A program made the position numbers and the translations under genes. From NCBI GenBank assembly GCA_041488155.1, contig JBGPOS010000047.1, positions 1 through 30,810 of the forward strand: a DNA stretch of 30,810 nt. Reading direction: 5' to 3'. This stretch comes from JBGPOS01 sp041488155 (lineage in GTDB: Bacteria; Chloroflexota; Dehalococcoidia; Tepidiformales; Tepidiformaceae). Under the pieces are notes generated by a model. It did no database searches, was not told the origin of the DNA, and worked only from the letters and a program-made list of their open reading frames with translations. This document shows, piece after piece, positions 15,385-25,158 of this stretch (its first letter is position 1; the number at the start of each line of letters is the position of its first letter).

Positions 15385-17160
15385 CTAGCCCTTCTTCAGC
15401 CGCTCGGGCGTGAAGTAGGCCTTTAACAGGCCGTCCGCCACCCCGGTGTTCCCGGACTTGAGATAAGCGTTCTTCACCCACGGCTGGGCGTATGACCAAC
15501 CGCCGTTCACGTGAATCGGGACAACGAGCAACGATTCGGACATCCTGTACTGGATGGTCCTGATGTAGCTCTCGCGCTCGGGGGCATCAAGGATCGTCCG
15601 CTGCTTTTCGAACATGGCGTCCAGCTCCGCTTGCTCCGCGATCGGCGTCCCGCCCCAGTTGCGAACGGGCCCCCTCGCCGAGTAGTTCCGCGAGAAGAGG
15701 TCGTCCGGGTCACGCGGACCCGCAAGGGGGCCAATGGCGATGCTATCCGGGCCTATCTTTCCTTGAAACGTGGTTGGAAAGTACGAGGCGTACGGCTCAA
15801 AGACGAGCTCGCTCTCGAACCCGGCCTCGCGGATTGTGTCGGCGGCGATCTCCGCCGATTGCTTCCACATCGCCCCGTAAACGTCGAAGCAGCTGAGGAG
15901 CTTAAATCTCAGTGTATCGGAGCCTGTCGCCGCCTTAAGCAGGTCCCTCGCGTCCTTGACGTTGCGGTTCCAGTACCGGCCGCTGGCGCCATACTCGCTG
16001 TTCCGGTCACGCGGTGAGACGTAATACGGCGCCAGTCCCGGCGGCAGGAACGAACACCAGTTGCCCCTGCCGAGCGGGTCCTGGAGCTTCAAGGCGCCCT
16101 CGCGGTCGAACGCCATCGAGAGAGCCTGGCGCACGCGCAGGTCGTTGAACGGCCTGTTGTCGAAGTTGAAGAAGAACCCTGCCTGTATGAGCCCGGCGAA
16201 GAAGAAGTCCGACCCCCGCGGGTCCAGCAGCGGATGCGAGTCTTTGTAGAACGCGGGGGAAAGTCCGCTCAGGTCGTAACCGCCGCCCTGCAACGCGGCC
16301 ACGATCTGCTGCGGGTCGTTGTTGAGGCCGACTTCCACCCTTTCGAAATTCGGCAGCGGAGCGTCGTGGTACGCAGGGTGTTTGTGCCAGGTTATCGCCA
16401 CCCCGGGCTCGAACTTCTCGAAGACGTACGGGCCTGTGCCGACCGGGTCTGTCCTCACCTGGCCGCTATCTATCGTCTCGACCGGCACAAGCCACATGTC
16501 ACGGTCAGAGGCGGCACGCGTGGCCAAGAACGGGGCGAAGGGCGCCTTCATCGCGATCTTGACGGTCCGGTCGTCCGGCGCGGTGATCTTGTCGACGACA
16601 GTCGTCCACGCGTTAGAGACGGGCGCCGCGTTGAGCGGGCCCGCTTTCTCTCTAACAAGAGCGTCGTAGGACTTCAAGAAGTCGGTGGCGGTGGCGACCC
16701 TTCCGTTCATCGGCGGCTTATCGTGCCAGCGGATGTTCTGCTTCAACGTGAAAACGTAGGTAACGTTGTCCGGCTGCTCCCACTTCGCTGCGATGTCGCC
16801 CTCGAGTTTCGTTACGTCCGTCGGGTCTATTTTCGGCCCGCCTGTTGGCCGAAGCAGCCTGCTGTAATGGAAGGCCGAAGGCGTGTGCGTGATGAAGGAG
16901 CTTGTCTCAAACGGATACAGCGTGGTCGGGGTGGCAGTCGCGGATCCAGAGAGCGGGAAACGGATTGTGCCGCCCTGGGTGATCGGCTCGGGTGTGGGAG
17001 TCGCGCCCCCGGCCGCCGGCGTCCCGGCGTTCCCGCCGTCATCGCCGCAGCCGACGAGGGCGAGTCCGGCGGCGCCAGCCGTCGCAGCGGCCCCCGCCCG
17101 GATGAACCGCCGGCGGGAAGTGGGCGTCCGGCCGTGTCGCCCCCAATAACCGCGATCCAT
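15385..17160 (-). CDS. Tat-exported lipoprotein, SBP family 5 (copy 3, operon leader)
   Basis: A 591-residue paralogue and first gene of the triplet. The signal reads SRRRFIRAG followed by a hydrophobic helix and lipobox LALVGC. Its middle part is nearly that of copy 2 (NWCSFLPPGLAPYYVSPRDR), whereas the following segment and the C-terminus match copy 1 (FDVYGAMWKQ, FEPYASYFPTTF, NGGWSYAQPWVKNAYL), so it is a mosaic. The ATG at 17160 has AGAGGAT about eight bases upstream, and a TATAGT box lies at 17208-17213. It faces the histidine kinase gene across 154 bases. Solute class and cognate permease are unknown. Confidence 0.92.
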   Translation of the reverse strand: MDRGYWGRHGRTPTSRRRFIRAGAAATAGAAGLALVGCGDDGGNAGTPAAGGATPTPEPITQGGTIRFPLSGSATATPTTLYPFETSSFITHTPSAFHYSRLLRPTGGPKIDPTDVTKLEGDIAAKWEQPDNVTYVFTLKQNIRWHDKPPMNGRVATATDFLKSYDALVREKAGPLNAAPVSNAWTTVVDKITAPDDRTVKIAMKAPFAPFLATRAASDRDMWLVPVETIDSGQVRTDPVGTGPYVFEKFEPGVAITWHKHPAYHDAPLPNFERVEVGLNNDPQQIVAALQGGGYDLSGLSPAFYKDSHPLLDPRGSDFFFAGLIQAGFFFNFDNRPFNDLRVRQALSMAFDREGALKLQDPLGRGNWCSFLPPGLAPYYVSPRDRNSEYGASGRYWNRNVKDARDLLKAATGSDTLRFKLLSCFDVYGAMWKQSAEIAADTIREAGFESELVFEPYASYFPTTFQGKIGPDSIAIGPLAGPRDPDDLFSRNYSARGPVRNWGGTPIAEQAELDAMFEKQRTILDAPERESYIRTIQYRMSESLLVVPIHVNGGWSYAQPWVKNAYLKSGNTGVADGLLKAYFTPERLKKG

Positions 17161-17207
17161 GGGTTTGATCCTCTTCTTGAGTCGCCCCCTGGGCGCGCTT
17201 CCTGCGG

Positions 17208-17213
17208 ACTATA
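17208..17213 (-). promoter_or_regulatory. candidate -10 box for the binding-protein operon
   Basis: TATAGT on the minus strand is one base from consensus and would give a leader of about 40 bases with AGAGGAT before the ATG at 17160. No convincing -35 box is found at 16-18 bases. The remaining divergent gap up to the kinase start at 17315 contains a TAGCAT (17272-17277) on the plus strand that could serve the kinase gene. Confidence 0.4.
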
Positions 17214-17314
17214 CGTGAGGTCACGAGTCTCGGATGTGAATTCCGTCCACCTCCAAGGGGCCGCGGCGGGTGTAGCATGCGCTCGCCCGGAAGGGCGTGT
17301 CGAGGGTCTGACTG

Positions 17315-19294
<1,980 letters not shown>

Positions 19295-19297
19295 TCC

Positions 19298-21805
19298 TCA
19301 ACGGCTCGGGCGGCGGCGGAGGCGTCCAACCACGTCCCACCGGCTGCGGACGCCTCGCGGCCTGCCCTTCTGGGCCTGCGCGACGAAGGTGCCGGCGATG
19401 AAGATTCCGGCGAACCCCAGGAGGGCCACCCATCTCCAGGGGAGCGAGACGCGGAAGGCGCCCTCGAACGGCCGCACGGGATTCTGGACCGTCAGGGGCT
19501 GGTCGGATCCTGGCGGGCGGATTGTCTGGGTGGCCTGCACGTCGAGGCGTTCATCGAGGTGAGTCAGGCCGCCTGCCAGTTCGAGCGACCACTTCGTCAC
19601 GGTGGCATCGGAGATCACGCGAGAAAACGGGGTCATCTCCGAGCGGGGCACGGTGGACCCGGCGAAGATGAGCTGGGGGATAAGCGCCAGCACGACCAGG
19701 ATCGCCGCGCGGTCGGCGTTGGCGCTCAGGGACGAGATGAAGAGCCCCATTGCCATTCCCGCGAAAGAGACGAGCGCCATAACGGCTGCCAGCTCGCTGG
19801 CTGTAGCGAGCTGGTTCCCGGGCAACGTGATGCGCAGCGACAGAATACCGATGAAGAGGAAGCCCTGGAGGACGGAGAAGACCGAGAGGACCGCGACTTT
19901 GGCCAGCACGTAGGCCGCAGGAGAGAGGTTGACCAGGCGTTCGCGGCGGAAGATCCCGGCTTCGCGCGTGATCACGTTGGCGGCCGTAAAGGCGCCAAGG
20001 AAGAGGCAGATGGCCGAGGCGAGGTAGAGGAGCGTGATCGCCTGCTGGGCGCTCCCGCCGTCGGCCCTCTGGAGCGCGAAGATCGATCCGTCGAAGGTGC
20101 TGACCTGCAGCAATGCGAGCACCGGCGCACCGAACAGACGGAGGGCCATGTTGACGCGATCGTGGACAAGCACCCGTACGTCGCGGCGGACGAGCTGCCC
20201 GAACTGGCGGAGGGGCCGCACGGGGACGTTGGTCCGAGTGGCAGGCAGGGCCTCGCCGCTTTCCGGGCCTACGGCGGATGCGGGCTGCGTGGAAAACTCC
20301 GCCGAGGTATGGAATTGCGCTCTAAGCTCAAGCGGATCGGAGCGTTCGAGGACGGCGTAGATATCTACGAAGTCTTCGACCTGGAAGTGGCGGAGCGCCT
20401 CCGCTGGCGGCCCCTGGAAGACCAGCATCCCCCGATCGAGTATGACGACGCGGTCACAGACGCCGATGTTGCGCGTCGCGTGAGTGGTCAGGATGACGGT
20501 CCGACCCTCGTCGGCCAGCTCTCGGAGCTGGTGCATCATCTGCAGATCGAGGCCGGGATCGAGCCCGGATGTCGGCTCGTCGAGAAACAGGATTCCCGGA
20601 TCGCTGAGCAACTCGGCGGCCACGCAGGTCCGCTTCCGTTGGCCCCCGCTCAGTTGCCCGATGATCTGGTGTTCCCGCCCGGTGAGCCGGACGGTCTCGA
20701 GCAGGTCGTGAATCCGCGAATCCAGCTCGCCCGAGGAGACATCGCGTGGCAGGCGGAGGCGGCCGGTGAAACGTAGCGACTGCTCCACGGTCAGCTCGAG
20801 ATGGACGGTGTCGTACTGGGGCACGTAGCCCAGCCGGCCGCGCAACGCCGGCAAGCTCTGTTGAGCGGGGATTCCATCGAAAAGGATGTCGCCGGAAGAT
20901 GGCGCATCGAGACCCGTGAGCAGGTGGAGGAGCGTCGTCTTGCCGGCGCCCGACGGGCCAACGATCGCCACCAGTTCGCCTGGATGCATCGTGACGCTGA
21001 CGCCGTCCAGGATGCGGCGTCCTTCGCGCGTGTCGCGGCAGAGGGCCTGCGCTTCCAGGCGTATGCCCCGGCGCGATTGGAAGAGCTTGATCACCCCATC
21101 GAGGAGGAACAGCCGCGTCAACCCAATCGCGATTACATCACCGTCGGCGAGGGCTGCGTGCCTGACCGGAACGCGGTTCAGAAGCGTGCCCGTAAGGCTG
21201 CCGAGGTCAACCAGTTCGAGCCCGCCGTTCACGCGGACGATCCGGGCGTGGTACTCGGACACCCAGGGGGAGTCGAGCACGATCTCGTTGGAGGGGTGAC
21301 GTCCTATACGAACCTGGTCAATCGATGGCGAGAGGGCGAGGAGGCTGGAAGCCTCATTCTCAAAGCGGCGCAAACTTACACCACTACGGCGGCCTGCCAG
21401 ACGCTCAAGTTCCTTCGCCACGCCAGGCCGCTGTTCCGCGAACGAGAGGAAGTCCTGAGCCCCAATCAGCAGCAGCTCCGAGTCGGTGTCGGCGACCACG
21501 GCGGCGGCGGTGAGTTCGTTGCGAAGGAGCGACATCTCCCCGAAGAACTCGCCCGGCCCGAGATGTGCAAGGAGCGCGCGTTCGGCGGGAACATCCGAGA
21601 CAACCCGGACCTGCCCTGAGAGGATTATGTAGAGCCCGGCGCCCGGCTGGCCGTCGCGGACGATGACCTCGCCAGCCCCGACCGTGACGGCGCGGGTCAG
21701 GGCGATCAGGCCATCGAGATCGGCGGGGCCCAGCCCGTGGAACAAAGGCACTCGGGCGAGCGCCCGGTGGAGGTCCTGTCCGCCCTTGTCCCCGTCCGGC
21801 TGCAC
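19298..21805 (-). CDS. ABC-2 type exporter with N-terminal cNMP-like and FHA domains
   Basis: An 835-residue one-piece half transporter of ABCG-like order. Residues 15-130 form a cyclic-nucleotide-binding-like fold (LGPGEFFGEMSLL). Residues 160-225 form an FHA domain with the phosphothreonine-binding residues in place (Gly168-Arg169, Ser183, His186, Asn210). The ATPase follows with Walker A GPSGAGKTT (283-291), signature LSGGQ (385-389), Walker B ILFLDEP (Asp409, Glu410) and His442. About six membrane helices fill residues 553-810. In the cNMP motif the arginine that usually holds the cyclic phosphate is Thr99. The GTG start lies three bases after the patatin stop, so the two genes are one unit. 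It converges on the histidine kinase with a three-base gap. Substrate unknown; lipid-like export is plausible from its partner. Confidence 0.92.
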   Translation of the reverse strand: MQPDGDKGGQDLHRALARVPLFHGLGPADLDGLIALTRAVTVGAGEVIVRDGQPGAGLYIILSGQVRVVSDVPAERALLAHLGPGEFFGEMSLLRNELTAAAVVADTDSELLLIGAQDFLSFAEQRPGVAKELERLAGRRSGVSLRRFENEASSLLALSPSIDQVRIGRHPSNEIVLDSPWVSEYHARIVRVNGGLELVDLGSLTGTLLNRVPVRHAALADGDVIAIGLTRLFLLDGVIKLFQSRRGIRLEAQALCRDTREGRRILDGVSVTMHPGELVAIVGPSGAGKTTLLHLLTGLDAPSSGDILFDGIPAQQSLPALRGRLGYVPQYDTVHLELTVEQSLRFTGRLRLPRDVSSGELDSRIHDLLETVRLTGREHQIIGQLSGGQRKRTCVAAELLSDPGILFLDEPTSGLDPGLDLQMMHQLRELADEGRTVILTTHATRNIGVCDRVVILDRGMLVFQGPPAEALRHFQVEDFVDIYAVLERSDPLELRAQFHTSAEFSTQPASAVGPESGEALPATRTNVPVRPLRQFGQLVRRDVRVLVHDRVNMALRLFGAPVLALLQVSTFDGSIFALQRADGGSAQQAITLLYLASAICLFLGAFTAANVITREAGIFRRERLVNLSPAAYVLAKVAVLSVFSVLQGFLFIGILSLRITLPGNQLATASELAAVMALVSFAGMAMGLFISSLSANADRAAILVVLALIPQLIFAGSTVPRSEMTPFSRVISDATVTKWSLELAGGLTHLDERLDVQATQTIRPPGSDQPLTVQNPVRPFEGAFRVSLPWRWVALLGFAGIFIAGTFVAQAQKGRPRGVRSRWDVVGRLRRRPSR

Positions 21806-21808
21806 AGG

Positions 21809-23695
21809 CTATCGCACCCAGGGAAGGAGTTCGGTGATGGCCGCGCGCGCCGCTTCCACCGAGGCTCGGCCGGCTTCGATGAACTTCGGGCCGCGAGAGA
21901 AGTCGCGCAGCCCCGTGGTACCGCGGAAGACCGGTTCGAGGGTGATATCCGAACGCACAGCCCCTTCGCTGGTGATCTTCCACTGCATGACTTCGAACGC
22001 GTTCTGGATGGTGTCGACAATCGGAGGTGCGCGGAACGCGAATCGCCGCCTCGCCTGGGAACGGCCCTGGCCGCTCGGATTGATGAGCTTCACACCGAAG
22101 ACGATGTCCGCCCCCATCTCGGCCGCGGTGGCGCTGGGGATCGGGTTCAGCAGGGCCCCATCCACGAGCTGGCGGCCCTCGTTACGCACCGGTGGAAAGA
22201 TTCCCGGGATAGCGAGGCTGGCGAGCATGGCCTCTGCCAGGTCGCCGCTCCGGAAGACCACCTCGGCGCGCTGCGCAACGTCGACGGCGACGATAGCCAG
22301 CGGGATGGGGAGGTCCTCGAATCGGCGACCCTGCGAGATCCGCTCGAGTTCTTTGCGCAGGCCACGGTTGCTCAAGAATGAGTGCAGCGGAAGCGTGGGA
22401 CGCAGCGCCCGTCCGAACGTCTGGTCGAGGAGACGCTCGAGCTCGTCCATCGGGAGTTCTGCCGCCACGGCAGCCGCTATCGGCGCGCCGATGCTGCAGC
22501 CTGCGACATAGTCCACAGGCACCTCGAGCTCGCGGAGCCGCTCGACGATGCCCAGGTGGGCGTAGCCCTTCGAACCGCCCGACCCCAGGGCAAGGCCAAC
22601 TTTGCGCCGGATGAGGTGGCGCGCTGTCCAGCCGACCGAACGCCAGGGCTCCTCGGAGCGAAACGTGACGCGAGCCGGTGGAGTCCGCAGCGCCGACAAA
22701 CTGGCAGGAACGACCCTCAGGATCTCTGGCTCGCTCGCCTGACCCCTGGCTGGCGCGGCAGATTCGTCCAGTACGATGAACTCGGCGGCACCGCGGGAGC
22801 CTATTTGCGACCACGCCTCGGCGGGCGGACCGTTTCCTCGGATCAGTAGGAGCCGGTCGATTCCGTCCAGGAGCCGGACATCGATTTCCGGCAGTACAGG
22901 CGCGTGGACCACCACGAGCGGGTAGCGGCTCTGCAACTCCGAGATGAGGTGGAGCAGCCGGGCGACGTCGGGGACGGGCTGTTGGGCGGCGATTGAGCCG
23001 ACGAGGGGCGCGTCTCGCCGGGCGAAGGCGTCGTGGGACTGGAGCCTGTAGGGGTCGGCCACAAGCGATGCGACGTCGGGGAGCGCGGAGTCATCGGCCA
23101 ATGTGCGAAGTGCTGTCGAGAAATCGACCATCAGCACCGGCCGCCCAAGGTGAACAGCGGCGGACCGGACCACCTGTCCCAGGAACGTGACTGACAGCTC
23201 CGACCCGTCGGTCACGCAGGCGACGACGTGGCCCGGGCGCAGCTGGCGGAAGCGAAGGTTCGTTTCCCCGAGCCGCTTGGCGACGAGGCCGGCCAGTTCG
23301 CGCATGATCGCCGGCGACCGTTCGGCCAGCTCGCTGAGGACCGCGTGTGGGATGGTCCACACCTGCGTATTCGTGATGGCGCGGATCGTGGAGGATGCCC
23401 GCTCGCCGCGAAGGAAGGACATCTCCCCGCAGTAATCACCCGGCCCGAATCGGGCTACTTCGAAGGGCAAACCGTGGCGGTCCGGGATCTCGGCGCGCAA
23501 CACCCCATCCGCGATCACGAACAGGCGATCGACGAAGCTCCCCTGCTCCACGAGGACGCTTCCCGAGACGATGGACATCTTTGACGAGGCGCCGAGCAGC
23601 AGTTCACGCGAGGCCTCGTCCAGACCCTTGAGGAGGTTGTCGATTGGCGGCCGATCGCCGGTTGGAGGCGCCGCACCAGGGCCGGGGGTGCTCAC
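21809..23695 (-). CDS. patatin-like phospholipase with cNMP-like domain (NTE/RssA type)
   Basis: A 628-residue serine acyl hydrolase. Residues 20-145 form a cNMP-like fold (FGPGDYCGEMSFL). Residues 155-340 look like a MinD/ParA-type nucleotide fold without its P loop (VLMVDFS, then YPLVVVHAPVLPE). The patatin domain starts near 365: oxyanion motif GSGGSKG (371-377), nucleophile Ser401 in GCSIG, and the dyad Asp512 in DGA. It should hydrolyse phospholipid or lysophospholipid acyl chains at the membrane. In the cNMP motif the normal Pro-Arg pair is Arg-Ala (99-100), so cyclic nucleotide binding is doubtful. The GTG at 23695 has GAGG about eight bases upstream, and a 186-base gap with a hairpin separates it from the hydrolase gene. 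Confidence 0.93.
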   Translation of the reverse strand: MSTPGPGAAPPTGDRPPIDNLLKGLDEASRELLLGASSKMSIVSGSVLVEQGSFVDRLFVIADGVLRAEIPDRHGLPFEVARFGPGDYCGEMSFLRGERASSTIRAITNTQVWTIPHAVLSELAERSPAIMRELAGLVAKRLGETNLRFRQLRPGHVVACVTDGSELSVTFLGQVVRSAAVHLGRPVLMVDFSTALRTLADDSALPDVASLVADPYRLQSHDAFARRDAPLVGSIAAQQPVPDVARLLHLISELQSRYPLVVVHAPVLPEIDVRLLDGIDRLLLIRGNGPPAEAWSQIGSRGAAEFIVLDESAAPARGQASEPEILRVVPASLSALRTPPARVTFRSEEPWRSVGWTARHLIRRKVGLALGSGGSKGYAHLGIVERLRELEVPVDYVAGCSIGAPIAAAVAAELPMDELERLLDQTFGRALRPTLPLHSFLSNRGLRKELERISQGRRFEDLPIPLAIVAVDVAQRAEVVFRSGDLAEAMLASLAIPGIFPPVRNEGRQLVDGALLNPIPSATAAEMGADIVFGVKLINPSGQGRSQARRRFAFRAPPIVDTIQNAFEVMQWKITSEGAVRSDITLEPVFRGTTGLRDFSRGPKFIEAGRASVEAARAAITELLPWVR

Positions 23696-23766
23696 AGCGG
23701 CGCCTCGCCCGGAAAGGGCACTTCCACTGCCCGGTGTCCGCGGCGGCTCAGCCAGAGCCCTATCGC

Positions 23767-23797
23767 GGGGGTTTGCGGTTGCATCGGCCGAACCCCC
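23767..23797. other. hairpin in the leader of the patatin gene
   Basis: GGGGGTT (23767-23773) pairs with AACCCCC (23791-23797), extended by CGG/CCG after a two-base bulge. There is no T run on either side, so it is not a standard terminator. It lies between the hydrolase stop and the patatin start, downstream of a possible -10 box TAGGAT (minus strand, 23823-23818), and could be an mRNA leader structure. Confidence 0.35.
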
Positions 23798-23881
23798 AGA
23801 GGTGGTCGTCGGGCCGAATCCTACACGCTATCGCAGGACTCATCGCATCGGGAGACGGGTCCCAGCACCGAGTATCCGGGC

Positions 23882-25063
23882 TCAGCCGGGCAGGGGCATC
23901 GCCACCCGGCCAAGGAACTCGGTGACCGCGGCTTCGTAAGCAGCTGGGTCCACGTTCCACGAGCGCACGTGGGCAGCACCCTGGACTCTGTGGTAGGTAA
24001 CGAGGTCCGGCCGGGCGGCCGCGAGGGCGTCGCTGACTGCGACCGGCACGGTGGGGTCGTTGTCGCCGTGGAAGAGGAGGATGGGAGCCGCGAGCCGCCC
24101 CGCCTGGCGCAGGTAATTGAGACGCTCCCAGTCGACACCGAACCGCCAGCCAGCGGTCCATCGCACAAGACCGGTGAGGAGTTCAGGGGCGCCTTTCCGC
24201 CGGGCGCCAAGGTCGATGGCAGCGCTGAGGTCCAACATCGGGGAGTCGAGGATGAGGCCTCGAACCCTGGTGGCCCATTCCGATTCGAACAGACAATTGA
24301 CCGCGATTGCTCCGCCCATGCTGTAGCCGACGAGGACGATGTCCCGCGCCCCATGTTCGAGCGCGTATCTCGCAGCGGCGTCAAGGTCGCGCCACTCCGT
24401 CTGTCCATAGCGGTAGAAGCCGTCGGAGCTCGACGGCGCGCCCTCGTGATTGCGGTAACCGAACGCCAGGACAGGGAGACGCATTTGCTGAAGGGCCGGC
24501 AAGATTCGCAGCACTTCACGGCGATTCGAACCCTTGCCGTGGACGAAAACCGCCCAGGTGTCGCTGGCGCCGGGGACGAGCCAGGCCGGGAGTGCACCCA
24601 GCTCGCCCGGGATGCTGACTTCCTCGAAGTCGATCGCGTGGCCGTGGCGAGGGCTGCCCGGGAAGGCGAAACCGTCGACTCGCGCCCGCACCCCTACGCG
24701 GGGCGTGCCGCCAAATGGTATGAAGTCGCGCACCACCTCGCGCCCGGCGCTGGCGCGGATCGCGCCCAGCCGGCCGTAGCCTCCTTCCCATTCAAGCCCG
24801 TAGGTCCCCTCTCGCGTCCAATCCCCTTCGCTCGACACCCCGCCGTCCGCCCGAAGCGTGATGCGGCCTTCTTCGAGGGCGACCACCTCCAGGTCGAACC
24901 GGTCGGGTTGGTGACGTGCGTCGAGCGCGCCGTCTTTCAGGACGTTGGCGTAGTGCCAGGCCAAAGCAAGCAACGCCCCGCCCCCAGTCGCCGCGGTAAG
25001 GGCGAGGAGGCCCAGAGGCCACCTCCCGCGACCCGGCGCGGACTGCGAATGCGGGCGGTCCAT
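23882..25063 (-). CDS. membrane-anchored alpha/beta hydrolase
   Basis: A 393-residue protein with one N-terminal membrane helix (about 15-37), a region of about 120 residues with no recognised domain, and an alpha/beta hydrolase domain of the serine aminopeptidase/acyl-hydrolase type. Landmarks are FVHGKGSNR (oxyanion region), the nucleophile Ser248 in GYSMGG, the acid near Asp336 in GDNDPTVPV, and His365 in GAAHVRSW. The catalytic domain should sit outside the membrane if the helix is a signal anchor. I prefer the ATG at 25063, because TACGAT lies seven bases upstream and no ribosome site exists; an ATG at 25072 is also in frame. Its position upstream of the patatin and exporter genes fits a lipid or envelope role. 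Substrate unknown. Confidence 0.88.
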   Translation of the reverse strand: MDRPHSQSAPGRGRWPLGLLALTAATGGGALLALAWHYANVLKDGALDARHQPDRFDLEVVALEEGRITLRADGGVSSEGDWTREGTYGLEWEGGYGRLGAIRASAGREVVRDFIPFGGTPRVGVRARVDGFAFPGSPRHGHAIDFEEVSIPGELGALPAWLVPGASDTWAVFVHGKGSNRREVLRILPALQQMRLPVLAFGYRNHEGAPSSSDGFYRYGQTEWRDLDAAARYALEHGARDIVLVGYSMGGAIAVNCLFESEWATRVRGLILDSPMLDLSAAIDLGARRKGAPELLTGLVRWTAGWRFGVDWERLNYLRQAGRLAAPILLFHGDNDPTVPVAVSDALAAARPDLVTYHRVQGAAHVRSWNVDPAAYEAAVTEFLGRVAMPLPG

Positions 25064-25070
25064 CCGGTGC

Positions 25071-25076
25071 ATCGTA
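25071..25076 (-). promoter_or_regulatory. candidate -10 box for a leaderless hydrolase gene
   Basis: TACGAT on the minus strand ends seven bases before the ATG at 25063 with no ribosome site between, the same geometry as at murI and at the kinase-cyclase gene. No good -35 box is seen. Confidence 0.35.
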
Positions 25077-25145
25077 GTCCAACTGATTGCGCACTCGTTG
25101 GCCGCGCGGTGCTACGGCTCGCCCGTTACGGCTGATGAAGTCAGG

Positions 25146-25151
25146 TATGAT
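25146..25151 (+). promoter_or_regulatory. candidate -10 box for a leaderless kinase-cyclase gene
   Basis: TATGAT ends seven bases before the GTG at 25159. A weak TTACGG lies at 25126. The hydrolase gene diverges just 82 bases away, so both promoters share one short region. Confidence 0.4.
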
Positions 25152-25158
25152 GCCCGTC

